From positions 1-53,138 of the forward strand of contig NZ_QKSB01000017.1 in the NCBI RefSeq assembly GCF_003234935.1: a stretch of DNA of 53,138 bases. Reading direction: 5' to 3'. Under the pieces are notes generated by a model, which was not told the DNA's origin, made no database searches, and saw only the letters and a program-made list of their open reading frames with translations. Every line of letters begins with the position of its first letter. Position 1 is the first letter of the stretch. The translations under genes were made by a program, and so were the position numbers. Positions 43,128 to 51,365 of this stretch are shown here, in pieces. This stretch comes from Putridiphycobacter roseus (lineage in GTDB: Bacteria; Bacteroidota; Bacteroidia; Flavobacteriales_D; Crocinitomicaceae).

Positions 43128-45389
43128 TCAGTAACGACTTCCGCTTTTAAACATATTAAATCTACTAGGTACCACTTGACTTGGCCATGCATTATTTCCA
43201 GTATCGGTATCTGCAGTTTCAATAAATGGGTCCAGTTGAATATTTTTTACTTGTTTTTTAAAAATAAACACTTTCGATACTTCAAAGTTATTTCTTTTCC
43301 ATATTTCTGCAGGAATACGAACCACTTCGGTTGAATTATCTTCAAAAGTAAAGGATAAGATGATAGGCATCACTAAGCCGCCTATATTTTCAAAATCGAG
43401 TTGATAAAACTGGTATCCTGCATCAAGTAAAGCTTTCTCTTTATCCGAAAGATTTTCTAAAATACGTTCATTCTTTTTAATTTCAGCCTCAGACAATGCA
43501 TTTTCATCTACACCTATATATTTATCATTTAAACTAGGATCGCGTTCGTTTTCCGTTTGCTTAATAGCGGTTTTATTTCTTATCTCACTGATATTTTTTG
43601 GTCCAGCTTTAGCAACTGACTCGTTAAATGCCAATTCCTTTTCCGTATTCATGGTATTTAATTCGTAATGAGATACGTTTTTTAAGGCAATATCTACATG
43701 GTCTGTAGTCATAAACCAACCTCTCCAAAACCAATCTAAATCTATGGCACTTGCATCTTCCATGGTTCTAAAGAAATCAGCAGGTGTCGGGTGTTTAAAC
43801 ATCCAACGCGTAGCATAAGTTTTAAAGGCATAATCAAACAACTCTCTCCCCATTACTGTTTCCCGTAAAATGTTTAAAGCTGTTGCTGGTTTCCCATAAG
43901 CATTGTTACCAAATTGCAACAATGATTCTGAATTTGTCATAATAGGCACTATGTTACTTTTGTCCCCTTTCATGTAATCAACAATTAAATTTGCTGGACC
44001 TCTTCGAGAAGGGTAATCTCTTTGCCATTCTTGTTCTGTTAAGTATTGTAGAAATGTATTTAATCCTTCATCCATCCAAGTCCATTGTCTTTCGTCGGAA
44101 TTAACAATCATTGGAAAATAATTATGTCCAACTTCGTGAATGATCACAGAATGCATCCCATATTTAGTTCTTTCAGAATAAGTACCGTCTGCATTTGGAC
44201 GACCACCATTAAAGCAAATCATGGGATATTCCATCCCTATTCTATCGGTATGTACCGAAATTGCAACTGGATATGGATAGTCGAACGTGTGTTTGGAATA
44301 CGTTTTTAAAGTCTGCACTATCACTCTAGTAGAATACCTTTCCCACAATGGATTTCCTTCTTTTGGATAAAAAGACATAGCCATTACATCCTTTGTTTTT
44401 TGTTTCACTACTTGTGCATCCCAAATAAATTTGCGAGAAGAAGCAAAAGCGAAATCCCTTACATTTTTTGCTTCAAACTTCCAGGTTTTAGTATCCTTTG
44501 CTTTAGATTTCTCTGCTTCTAATGCTTCCTCGGGAGTTACAATAAAAACCGGTTTTTCAGCATCAGCAGCCTCTTTTAATCTATCCAATTGATCGTCCGA
44601 TAATATTTTACCTGCATTACTTAATACGCCGGTTGCAGAAACAACATGATCAGAAGGGACCGTAATCGCAACCTCATAATCACCAAAAGGTAAAGTGAAT
44701 TCACCATTGCCTAAAAATTGCTTATTTTGCCATCCTTCCACATCATTGTAAACACACATTCTAGGAAAAAACTGTGCAATGGTATAAATGTAATTATCTT
44801 CTTTTTCAAAATATTCTAGACCTGAACGACCACCAATTTCCATGCGGTTATTGATATTGTAGTGCCAATCAATCTTAAAAGAGAATTTTCCTTTAGATAA
44901 CATTGGTTTTGGAAGTTCAATTCGCATCATGGTCTTCACAATAGTGTAGGTCAGTTTGTTGCCTGCATAATCAGTCACACCTTCAATTTTAAAGCCACCA
45001 TCAAAATTTGCATAGTCAAAATGACGTTGTAAACTACCAGGGTATTTAAATTTGTTAATATCTTCACTTGAAATTAATTTTGTATCCGAATCTTTTGCCC
45101 GCATATTTTGGTCCAACTGAACCCATAAATAAGTCAATACATCTGGGGAGTTATTGGTATAAGTAATGGTTTCTTTCCCTGAAATCTGTTGCGCCGCATC
45201 ATCCAATACAATTTGCATATTGTAATCCGCTTTTTGCTGGTAATATTCATGACCAGGAGCGCCTGAGGCTGTCCTGTATACATTAGGTGTAGCTAATTCT
45301 TCTTTTAATTGCTTGAATTTACTTTGATCTTGACCAATTAATTGTCCTGCCAATCCGAAAATAAAAATAGATAAAACTAGTTTTTTCAT
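43128..45389 (-). CDS. M1-family zinc metallopeptidase (aminopeptidase-like)
   Basis: A secreted 753-aa gluzincin with a signal peptide (about residues 1-19). The zinc site is HEVGH, with the third ligand Glu 18 residues later in WMDEGLNTF. GMEYPM matches the GAMEN exopeptidase motif of the M1 family, so it is probably an active periplasmic or surface aminopeptidase. The C-terminal 200 residues are not catalytic. It follows a DUF6702 gene by 13 bases, a pairing often seen in Bacteroidota. Confidence 0.92.
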   Translation of the reverse strand: MKKLVLSIFIFGLAGQLIGQDQSKFKQLKEELATPNVYRTASGAPGHEYYQQKADYNMQIVLDDAAQQISGKETITYTNNSPDVLTYLWVQLDQNMRAKDSDTKLISSEDINKFKYPGSLQRHFDYANFDGGFKIEGVTDYAGNKLTYTIVKTMMRIELPKPMLSKGKFSFKIDWHYNINNRMEIGGRSGLEYFEKEDNYIYTIAQFFPRMCVYNDVEGWQNKQFLGNGEFTLPFGDYEVAITVPSDHVVSATGVLSNAGKILSDDQLDRLKEAADAEKPVFIVTPEEALEAEKSKAKDTKTWKFEAKNVRDFAFASSRKFIWDAQVVKQKTKDVMAMSFYPKEGNPLWERYSTRVIVQTLKTYSKHTFDYPYPVAISVHTDRIGMEYPMICFNGGRPNADGTYSERTKYGMHSVIIHEVGHNYFPMIVNSDERQWTWMDEGLNTFLQYLTEQEWQRDYPSRRGPANLIVDYMKGDKSNIVPIMTNSESLLQFGNNAYGKPATALNILRETVMGRELFDYAFKTYATRWMFKHPTPADFFRTMEDASAIDLDWFWRGWFMTTDHVDIALKNVSHYELNTMNTEKELAFNESVAKAGPKNISEIRNKTAIKQTENERDPSLNDKYIGVDENALSEAEIKKNERILENLSDKEKALLDAGYQFYQLDFENIGGLVMPIILSFTFEDNSTEVVRIPAEIWKRNNFEVSKVFIFKKQVKNIQLDPFIETADTDTGNNAWPSQVVPSRFNMFKSGSRY

Positions 45390-45402
45390 GAGGGTATGTA
45401 AT

Positions 45403-45894
45403 TTATTGCTTAATTGTTAAAACAGTTGTCTTAGTTGTTAAAGTACCACTTTTAAAATCTCCTTTGTATTTATAGTGTACCCGGTTTTGTTGTTCCGAAA
45501 ATAGTTCAAATAAAATGGAGTTTTGAATGATTATATGTGATGGGTTTAAAATAGGTTTAAACGTAAAATAAAAGTACAAATCATCCCTTAAGGTGACTTC
45601 TTTACCTACATAATGCATACTTGCTGCTTGACCGTCAGATTTTATGGTAAAATGGTCCATTAAATAAGCTTGAATAAACTGCCCTACTTCGCTACTATCC
45701 AATACATTTTCAATATGAATGGATTTAGAAAACTTTTGGTCGAGAATGTGTTCAAAATCATGCGCTGTTAACTTCAAGGATACTTCAATTTGCCCTAACT
45801 TTTCATTATACTCCATGGTCGCAATAGAAATATAAGACTTATGACCAAAAGCCATAGTGGAACACAATAAAAAGAAAAGAATCAAAGACTTCAT
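45403..45894 (-). CDS. DUF6702-family periplasmic protein
   Basis: A 163-aa protein with a signal peptide (about 1-17, ending AFGHK). The rest is beta-rich, including SIATMEYNEKLGQIEVSLKL and DDLYFYFTF. Its function is unknown. The family is usually found next to M1 metallopeptidase genes, as here, which suggests a shared role. It lies three bases after the DUF1573/OmpA-like gene. Confidence 0.85.
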   Translation of the reverse strand: MKSLILFFLLCSTMAFGHKSYISIATMEYNEKLGQIEVSLKLTAHDFEHILDQKFSKSIHIENVLDSSEVGQFIQAYLMDHFTIKSDGQAASMHYVGKEVTLRDDLYFYFTFKPILNPSHIIIQNSILFELFSEQQNRVHYKYKGDFKSGTLTTKTTVLTIKQ

Positions 45895-45897
45895 GGG

Positions 45898-47850
45898 TTA
45901 TAAGTATTTTTGAGGAACGAAAGTTACATATTGAAAGTTTCGATACCTAACAATTGGCGTTTTTTTATCATAAGGAATACCTTGTACCACAATTTTTTCA
46001 TTAGTTATCAGTACCCTATTTGGATCAATTAATCTCTTTTTCAAGTAGTCATACAATCTTTCTTTACTTACTTGCAGGTGACTATATGCCCAATATTCAT
46101 TTGAGCGTTTTTCATCTACTGGAATATGTGAAGCGCTTGATTCTGTTCGGAGGGTTACAAATCCATTTTTTTGCACTTCATAAATTAAATAATCTGCAAA
46201 TTTCTGAAACACAATAGAGCCAGTATCTATCCCTACATAATAATAGTCATAGTTAACAATATATGGTTTTGGTTTAATTGGACGCAAAGGCATGTTTCGT
46301 GACTTTAAATAATTAGGCACCAACTTTATGTATTCAAAATTAAAATATTGAGGTTGCGTAAAATTTTGAGTTTCAAAGCTTGGTCCTTGAATATTAACGA
46401 TTAATTCAACCAATAGTTTTTTTCCAGTGGCTTGAAAATATTTTTCTTTTATCCAAGCCATTGTTTTCTCTCCTTTTTCTTGTGCGATAGCATATGGATC
46501 ACCCGCTAATTTTTTTGGATAATTAGAACCTGAGGATTCTATGGTAATTTGGACTTCATTTCCGGTATTTGTATAAGCTAACAATGCATTCCAAAACTGT
46601 TTAAAATCAGCCGAATTTTCAAGTATATTTTCCTGGGCAGTAAACATTTGTGCTTTATAGGTTGGTAACAAAGGGACAATTACCGACTCTGGTTTTTCGA
46701 CATATTTTAAAGTGGGTATCTTATTATTATCTGCCACATCATACACTTCTACTTCATATGTTTCCTTAGCATGCACGGCTATGGTGTCCATTACTATTTG
46801 GTAATCTGCTTTGGTTATACCACTGGATTTTTTTAAAGTTCTATATAAATTTTTATCCAAGCTTTTTCCAATTTTACGCGCCTTCCTTTTTCCTTTTGAT
46901 GCTGGAACTTTCACGGTTACGTTTAAATCAATTCTACCATTTTTAAACAGCTTAGCATTAACTGTACTTAAGTCTAGTTTATCCACCAAATCTTTACCCT
47001 TCGGCATTTCCTCACTTGAATAAGCCAATAAGCGAACATCTCTTTTTACGGGGGCTACTTTTGTTACTTCAATTACACTTTCTGTCAATGCATCCGCATT
47101 AAATTTATTGGAGTATACTTTTATTTGGGCCACAGACCAAGCTGGTATGCGATTATCCGCTATAAAAACAGTATTTGCGAACATTAATGCGCCTTCCCCA
47201 TATTGTCGTCTGTTTAATTCTCTTTTTAATTTGTGCTTGTAATAAGCCATTAATATTTCTAATTGCTCAATCTGTGCTTTATCCCTTACCCTAATTTCAA
47301 TACCTACCGTTGTAAAATTATAGTAGTCTATTTCGTAAGTAATATCATTTACAAAGTCAATTATCTTATTTAAATCAAAAAAAGAAGTATCAAAAACTGT
47401 AATGGGGTAAAAATAAATGGGTGCTACCTTGTAATCAATTAATGCTACGGGGACTTCGGTTTGTAATTTTTCTTTTCCAATTACGTTTCCTGTCAATTTT
47501 AAATACAGACTGTTTTCTTCGTATCGTCCTGTCTTAGTTTTTAAATGAATGGATTTAGCAAAAAGTCCAACCCGATCATTGGGATCATAAGATACTTTTA
47601 GTTGAATGGTTTGTCGGGGATAAATAAAGGTTTCCTCATTTAATATAGCAGTACAACCGCAAGAAGTGCTATAATCTAATATCGTAATGGTATCCTTAAA
47701 ATAGGGATTAAGCAATTCAAAGCTGGCAATTACCACGCCATTATCTTCTAAAATATCCCCCAAATCAATGGTCGAAGTTTTTACCCTAATTTGCGTCCAA
47801 GCAGATAAGGTAAAGCAAAAGAATAATATTACTGTTAAAATTTTATTCAC
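45898..47850 (-). CDS. DUF1573 protein with two degenerate OmpA-like modules
   Basis: A 650-aa secreted protein. The GTG at 47850 is preferred: it lies two bases after the DUF819 stop and gives a clean signal peptide (VNKILTVILFFCFTLSAWTQ). An ATG at 47886 would overlap the previous gene. Residues about 21-130 are a DUF1573 (Ig/HYDIN-like) domain with the SCGCT motif. The C-terminal half has two similar modules, one around VQITIESSGSNYP and one around VTLRTESSASHIP. Each is preceded by an F-x-x-F/W helix and followed by a Lys/Glu-rich helix, as in OmpA-type peptidoglycan-binding domains. Function unknown; probably envelope structure. Confidence 0.75.
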   Translation of the reverse strand: MNKILTVILFFCFTLSAWTQIRVKTSTIDLGDILEDNGVVIASFELLNPYFKDTITILDYSTSCGCTAILNEETFIYPRQTIQLKVSYDPNDRVGLFAKSIHLKTKTGRYEENSLYLKLTGNVIGKEKLQTEVPVALIDYKVAPIYFYPITVFDTSFFDLNKIIDFVNDITYEIDYYNFTTVGIEIRVRDKAQIEQLEILMAYYKHKLKRELNRRQYGEGALMFANTVFIADNRIPAWSVAQIKVYSNKFNADALTESVIEVTKVAPVKRDVRLLAYSSEEMPKGKDLVDKLDLSTVNAKLFKNGRIDLNVTVKVPASKGKRKARKIGKSLDKNLYRTLKKSSGITKADYQIVMDTIAVHAKETYEVEVYDVADNNKIPTLKYVEKPESVIVPLLPTYKAQMFTAQENILENSADFKQFWNALLAYTNTGNEVQITIESSGSNYPKKLAGDPYAIAQEKGEKTMAWIKEKYFQATGKKLLVELIVNIQGPSFETQNFTQPQYFNFEYIKLVPNYLKSRNMPLRPIKPKPYIVNYDYYYVGIDTGSIVFQKFADYLIYEVQKNGFVTLRTESSASHIPVDEKRSNEYWAYSHLQVSKERLYDYLKKRLIDPNRVLITNEKIVVQGIPYDKKTPIVRYRNFQYVTFVPQKYL

Positions 47851-47852
47851 TT

Positions 47853-49451
47853 TTATACAGAAATAGATTGCATTAATATAGTACATAATATGGCACCAAA
47901 GGTACCAACAGCATAACCTAACACAGCTAACAAAACACCAACAGGTGCTAATGCTGGACTAAAAGCACTGGCAACCACAGGAGCAGATGCAGCACCACCC
48001 ACATTAGCTTGACTGCCTACCGCTACATAAAAGAAAGGTGCTTTAATAATTTTAGCCACTACAAACAAAAACAAAGCATGAATTAATATCCAAATAAGAC
48101 CAATGGCAAATAAGTAAACAAAATCATTCCATTCCCTTATCATTTCAGCAATATTCATTTTCGTACCAATAGTAGCTACTAGAATATACAAAAATAAAGA
48201 ACCGACTTTAGAAGCTCCTATTCCTTCAAAATTCCTGGCCTTAGTAAAGGATAAAATCACCCCAAATATAGTCGATAAAACCACCAACCAAAAGAAGCCA
48301 CTGCCAAAGGAAGTGAATAATATTGCTGCATTTGGAGAAGAAGACTTGATGGATTCTAACCATTCTTCAATACCTGGTGCTATATAACCAGAAAGTAAAT
48401 GTGCCAAGCCCACAAGACCAAAAACAATACCAAGCATATAAGTCAAGGATTTAAATGTCAAGACTTTTTCAACACTTTTTTGAAAGGCTTCCATTTTAGT
48501 TTTTAATGCTTCTATGGCGCTATCATCTGCTTTAAAGAATTTGTTCAAGCGCTTATTTTGGCCAGTTCCAAATAATAATACTGACATAAAAATATTAGCC
48601 ACCACTACATCTACAATAATCATTTTAGAAAACAACTTATCGGATGCTTGATACACTTCCAACATAGCTGCCTGATTTGCACCACCACCAATCCATGAAC
48701 CCGCCACTGTCGCTAAACCACGCCATAATCCACCAGTCAGTACTTCTGGTGCGGCTAAGGAAACTAAATACAAAGCAATTGGACCACCAATAATGATCCC
48801 AATAGTCGCTGCAAAAAACATGATAACTGCTTTGCCTCCCAATCGTTTGATTCCTTGAATATCGATACTTAAGCACAAAAGAATTAAACTAGCAGGTAAT
48901 AAATAACGAGAAGCAACAAAATATAAATTTGAAATATCCGAGGAAATAATGTTGAGAGAATTTAGAATAGCCGGAATAAAATAGCACAATAACAAAGCAG
49001 GTACAATGCCATAAAACTTTTTGAATATTGGCATTTCAGCAGTTCTAAAAATTAAAACTAATACCAAGAATAACAAACCAAAAACTACTGCATCATTTGT
49101 AATCAACGGTGCAGTTCTATTATACTTAAATTTCTTCTTTATTGTTTTTTCCCCCGTCTTCACCAAGGCAATAGAATGCTCCCCTAATTGAAAATCTTTA
49201 ATCAATACCAAACCATTACTTAAGGTAGGATAAATAGAGTCGTTTACAGACAAAGAATAATTACGATAATTATCAAAATCTATGACAAAATTCTGGACTT
49301 CATCTTGGTACAATACACCACCAATTTGATCGAAATTAATTCGCTTCACCAAGGTCATTGATTCCATTTGGGCTGGAGAAACAGGATTCACCTTAACACC
49401 AAATGAGTAAGTAGAAATCAATATAAATAATAAGTTTAAAAAACGCTTCAT
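47853..49451 (-). CDS. DUF819 membrane protein with secreted N-terminal domain
   Basis: A 532-aa protein. Residues 1-18 are a signal peptide and about 19-110 a small beta-rich extracytoplasmic domain. From about 115 there is a DUF819 (YjcL-like) multi-TM domain with the conserved LATVAGSWIGGGANQAAM and GSQANVGGAASAPVVASAF. These half-repeats resemble ion or anion transporter hairpins, but no substrate is known. Most DUF819 proteins lack the N-terminal domain. It lies 14 bases after the repeat-protein gene and two bases before the DUF1573 gene. Confidence 0.82.
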   Translation of the reverse strand: MKRFLNLLFILISTYSFGVKVNPVSPAQMESMTLVKRINFDQIGGVLYQDEVQNFVIDFDNYRNYSLSVNDSIYPTLSNGLVLIKDFQLGEHSIALVKTGEKTIKKKFKYNRTAPLITNDAVVFGLLFLVLVLIFRTAEMPIFKKFYGIVPALLLCYFIPAILNSLNIISSDISNLYFVASRYLLPASLILLCLSIDIQGIKRLGGKAVIMFFAATIGIIIGGPIALYLVSLAAPEVLTGGLWRGLATVAGSWIGGGANQAAMLEVYQASDKLFSKMIIVDVVVANIFMSVLLFGTGQNKRLNKFFKADDSAIEALKTKMEAFQKSVEKVLTFKSLTYMLGIVFGLVGLAHLLSGYIAPGIEEWLESIKSSSPNAAILFTSFGSGFFWLVVLSTIFGVILSFTKARNFEGIGASKVGSLFLYILVATIGTKMNIAEMIREWNDFVYLFAIGLIWILIHALFLFVVAKIIKAPFFYVAVGSQANVGGAASAPVVASAFSPALAPVGVLLAVLGYAVGTFGAILCTILMQSISV

Positions 49452-49465
49452 AAATGTTTAAAATA

Positions 49466-49936
49466 TTAATAAGGTCCTAAAATACAAGTCAAAATAGTCA
49501 AGTCGTAAGTCTCCTTAGAGCTGTAGGAATATATCAAGTTATTATCGAATGTGGAATCTCCAAAATATACCTTGGCATCCTCAAAAGTAAGCAAGCAATC
49601 CATAGGACTTCTAAAGTCACTTTTGTATACTTTATTGTCATAAATCACGTAGAGTAAATCATCCGTAAATTTGGAATTTCCTCTGTATATTTTATTACCA
49701 TCAATGGTATAAGCTAATTGAAAGGTAGAAGTGCTATTCCCAAAATAAATTTTATTATTTTCAATGGTATAAATCACGGTATTTCCACTATTCCCGTTTC
49801 CGTGATACACTTTGTTTTTATCTATCGTAAATGCAACATCTCTATTATACTTGCCTTCTCCCTTATAAATATAAGTTTGACTGTACAATCCTACTGCGCA
49901 CCATTGAACAAAAAGAAATAAAGTAAATAATTTCAT
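49466..49936 (-). CDS. Secreted protein built of YTIDxNKIYxGN repeats
   Basis: A 156-aa protein with a signal peptide (about 1-19, ending GLYSQ). The mature part is five to six imperfect repeats of about 22-23 residues, each with a core like VIYTIENNKIYFGNSTS, so it should fold as a regular beta structure. I do not recognise a named family with certainty; similar repeat proteins with IYRGNS units occur in other bacteria. First gene of the seven-gene minus-strand run. Confidence 0.7.
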   Translation of the reverse strand: MKLFTLFLFVQWCAVGLYSQTYIYKGEGKYNRDVAFTIDKNKVYHGNGNSGNTVIYTIENNKIYFGNSTSTFQLAYTIDGNKIYRGNSKFTDDLLYVIYDNKVYKSDFRSPMDCLLTFEDAKVYFGDSTFDNNLIYSYSSKETYDLTILTCILGPY

Positions 49937-49986
49937 AAATTACAATTGGCTAAAGTATCAATTATTAATCCAATCTAATAATTTTT

Positions 49987-49994
49987 TATATTTG
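49987..49994 (+). promoter_or_regulatory. Predicted -7 box for the VOC gene
   Basis: TATATTTG matches TAnnTTTG exactly and ends 22 bases before the ATG at 50017. No TTG -33 element at 19 bp. Confidence 0.5.
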
Positions 49995-50016
49995 CATCTT
50001 TAAATATTTATCAACA

Positions 50017-51081
50017 ATGGAAAAAATAATTTGTGGCATACAACAAATGGGAATTGGCGTTCCCGACGTACAGGGTATTTGGAAATGGTATAGAACCATG
50101 TTCGGCATGGATATCCGAATTTTTGAAGATGCTGCTGAAGCACCCTTAATGATTAAATATACTGGAGATAAAATACAGAAAAGAACTGCTTCTTTGGCCA
50201 TTTCAATGGAAGGCGGCGGCGGATTTGAAATATGGCAATATACCAGTCGACCTACAAACAAAGCGAAATTTGACATTCAATTAGGGGACTTAGGTACTTT
50301 TTCTTGTCGTATTAAATCGCATGATGTGGCTGCCTCATTTGCACATATGAAAGCAAATGGTGCAAAATTCATTGGTGAACTATCTACAAATCCTGCTGGA
50401 GAGCAAAGCTTTTTTGTGGAAGATCCAAATGGAAATATTTTTAATGTAGTTAAAGGATCCGGATGGCTAATGGATACTAAACACCCTTCAAAATGTGGTG
50501 GTGTTGCTGGTGCCTTAATTGGTGTAAGTGATATTGATGCTGCATTAAAATTATACCAAGATGTATTGGATTATGAAACCATAGTGTATGATGAAACAGG
50601 AAACTTTGAAGATTTAAAAGGTTTTTCAACTGGAAACCAAAAATACAGAAGAGTATTACTGAAACACAAACAAGAAAGAAAAGGTCCTTTTTCAGAATTA
50701 TTAGGCCCCACTCAAATAGAATTAGTTCAAGCTTTAGAAAGAAAACCTGTTAAGATATTCAAGGATCGATTATGGGGAGATTGGGGATTTATTCACCTTT
50801 GTTTCGACGTAAGAGGAATGGATACCCTAAAAAAAGAATGCGCAGCCGCAGGCTTTCCTTTTACCGTAGACAGTGGTAGTACATTTGATATGGGTGAAGC
50901 AGGTGGAAGATTTTCTTACATTGAAGATCCTGACGGAAATTTAATAGAATTTGTAGAAACACATAAAGTACCTTTAATGAAAAAATTAAATTGGTATTTA
51001 GATTTAAGCAAAAGAGATGCCGAAAAAAGACTGCCAACTTGGATGATTAAAGCCATGCGTTTTGGAAATAAAGTTAGCTAA
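50017..51081 (+). CDS. Two-domain VOC-superfamily protein
   Basis: A 354-aa cytoplasmic protein of two glyoxalase/dioxygenase-fold domains. The first covers about residues 5-150, ending FFVEDPNGNIFNVV. The second covers about 165-310, with GALIGVSDIDAALKLYQD, a likely metal-ligand His in FIHLCFDV and Glu in YIEDPDGNLIEFVE. The overall size recalls 4-hydroxyphenylpyruvate dioxygenase, but its C-terminal signature is absent. The substrate is unknown. It stands alone, with a long hairpin downstream. Confidence 0.85.
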   Translation: MEKIICGIQQMGIGVPDVQGIWKWYRTMFGMDIRIFEDAAEAPLMIKYTGDKIQKRTASLAISMEGGGGFEIWQYTSRPTNKAKFDIQLGDLGTFSCRIKSHDVAASFAHMKANGAKFIGELSTNPAGEQSFFVEDPNGNIFNVVKGSGWLMDTKHPSKCGGVAGALIGVSDIDAALKLYQDVLDYETIVYDETGNFEDLKGFSTGNQKYRRVLLKHKQERKGPFSELLGPTQIELVQALERKPVKIFKDRLWGDWGFIHLCFDVRGMDTLKKECAAAGFPFTVDSGSTFDMGEAGGRFSYIEDPDGNLIEFVETHKVPLMKKLNWYLDLSKRDAEKRLPTWMIKAMRFGNKVS

Positions 51082-51109
51082 ACTATTCTAAAGCCAGTTC
51101 ATTAATAAG

Positions 51110-51160
51110 TGCAAGACTGAGGTATTAAAACTATAGTTGTTTTATTTCCTCATTCTTGCA
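51110..51160. terminator. Long hairpin after the VOC gene
   Basis: TGCAAGACTGAGG (51110-51122) pairs with CCTCATTCTTGCA (51148-51160) with one mismatch, with a second inner stem AAAAC/GTTTT. T-rich sequence follows. It probably acts as a terminator. The rest of 51161-51365 shows no gene. Confidence 0.55.
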
Positions 51161-51365
51161 TTCTTATATTTTACAAATCTATTCCACATGAAGAACCAAA
51201 ATGGTGTACTATTTTGTATGGATTTTGTCTTTCCAACATGTACAACATCTTTAACTAAAATAGCCGCTTAATTACCAAGACTTAATAGCTCAGAAACCAC
51301 CTTCTGATTAACACAGAGGCAACCATTTGGAAATTATAACGTTTATATAGTAGATATACTAATTT

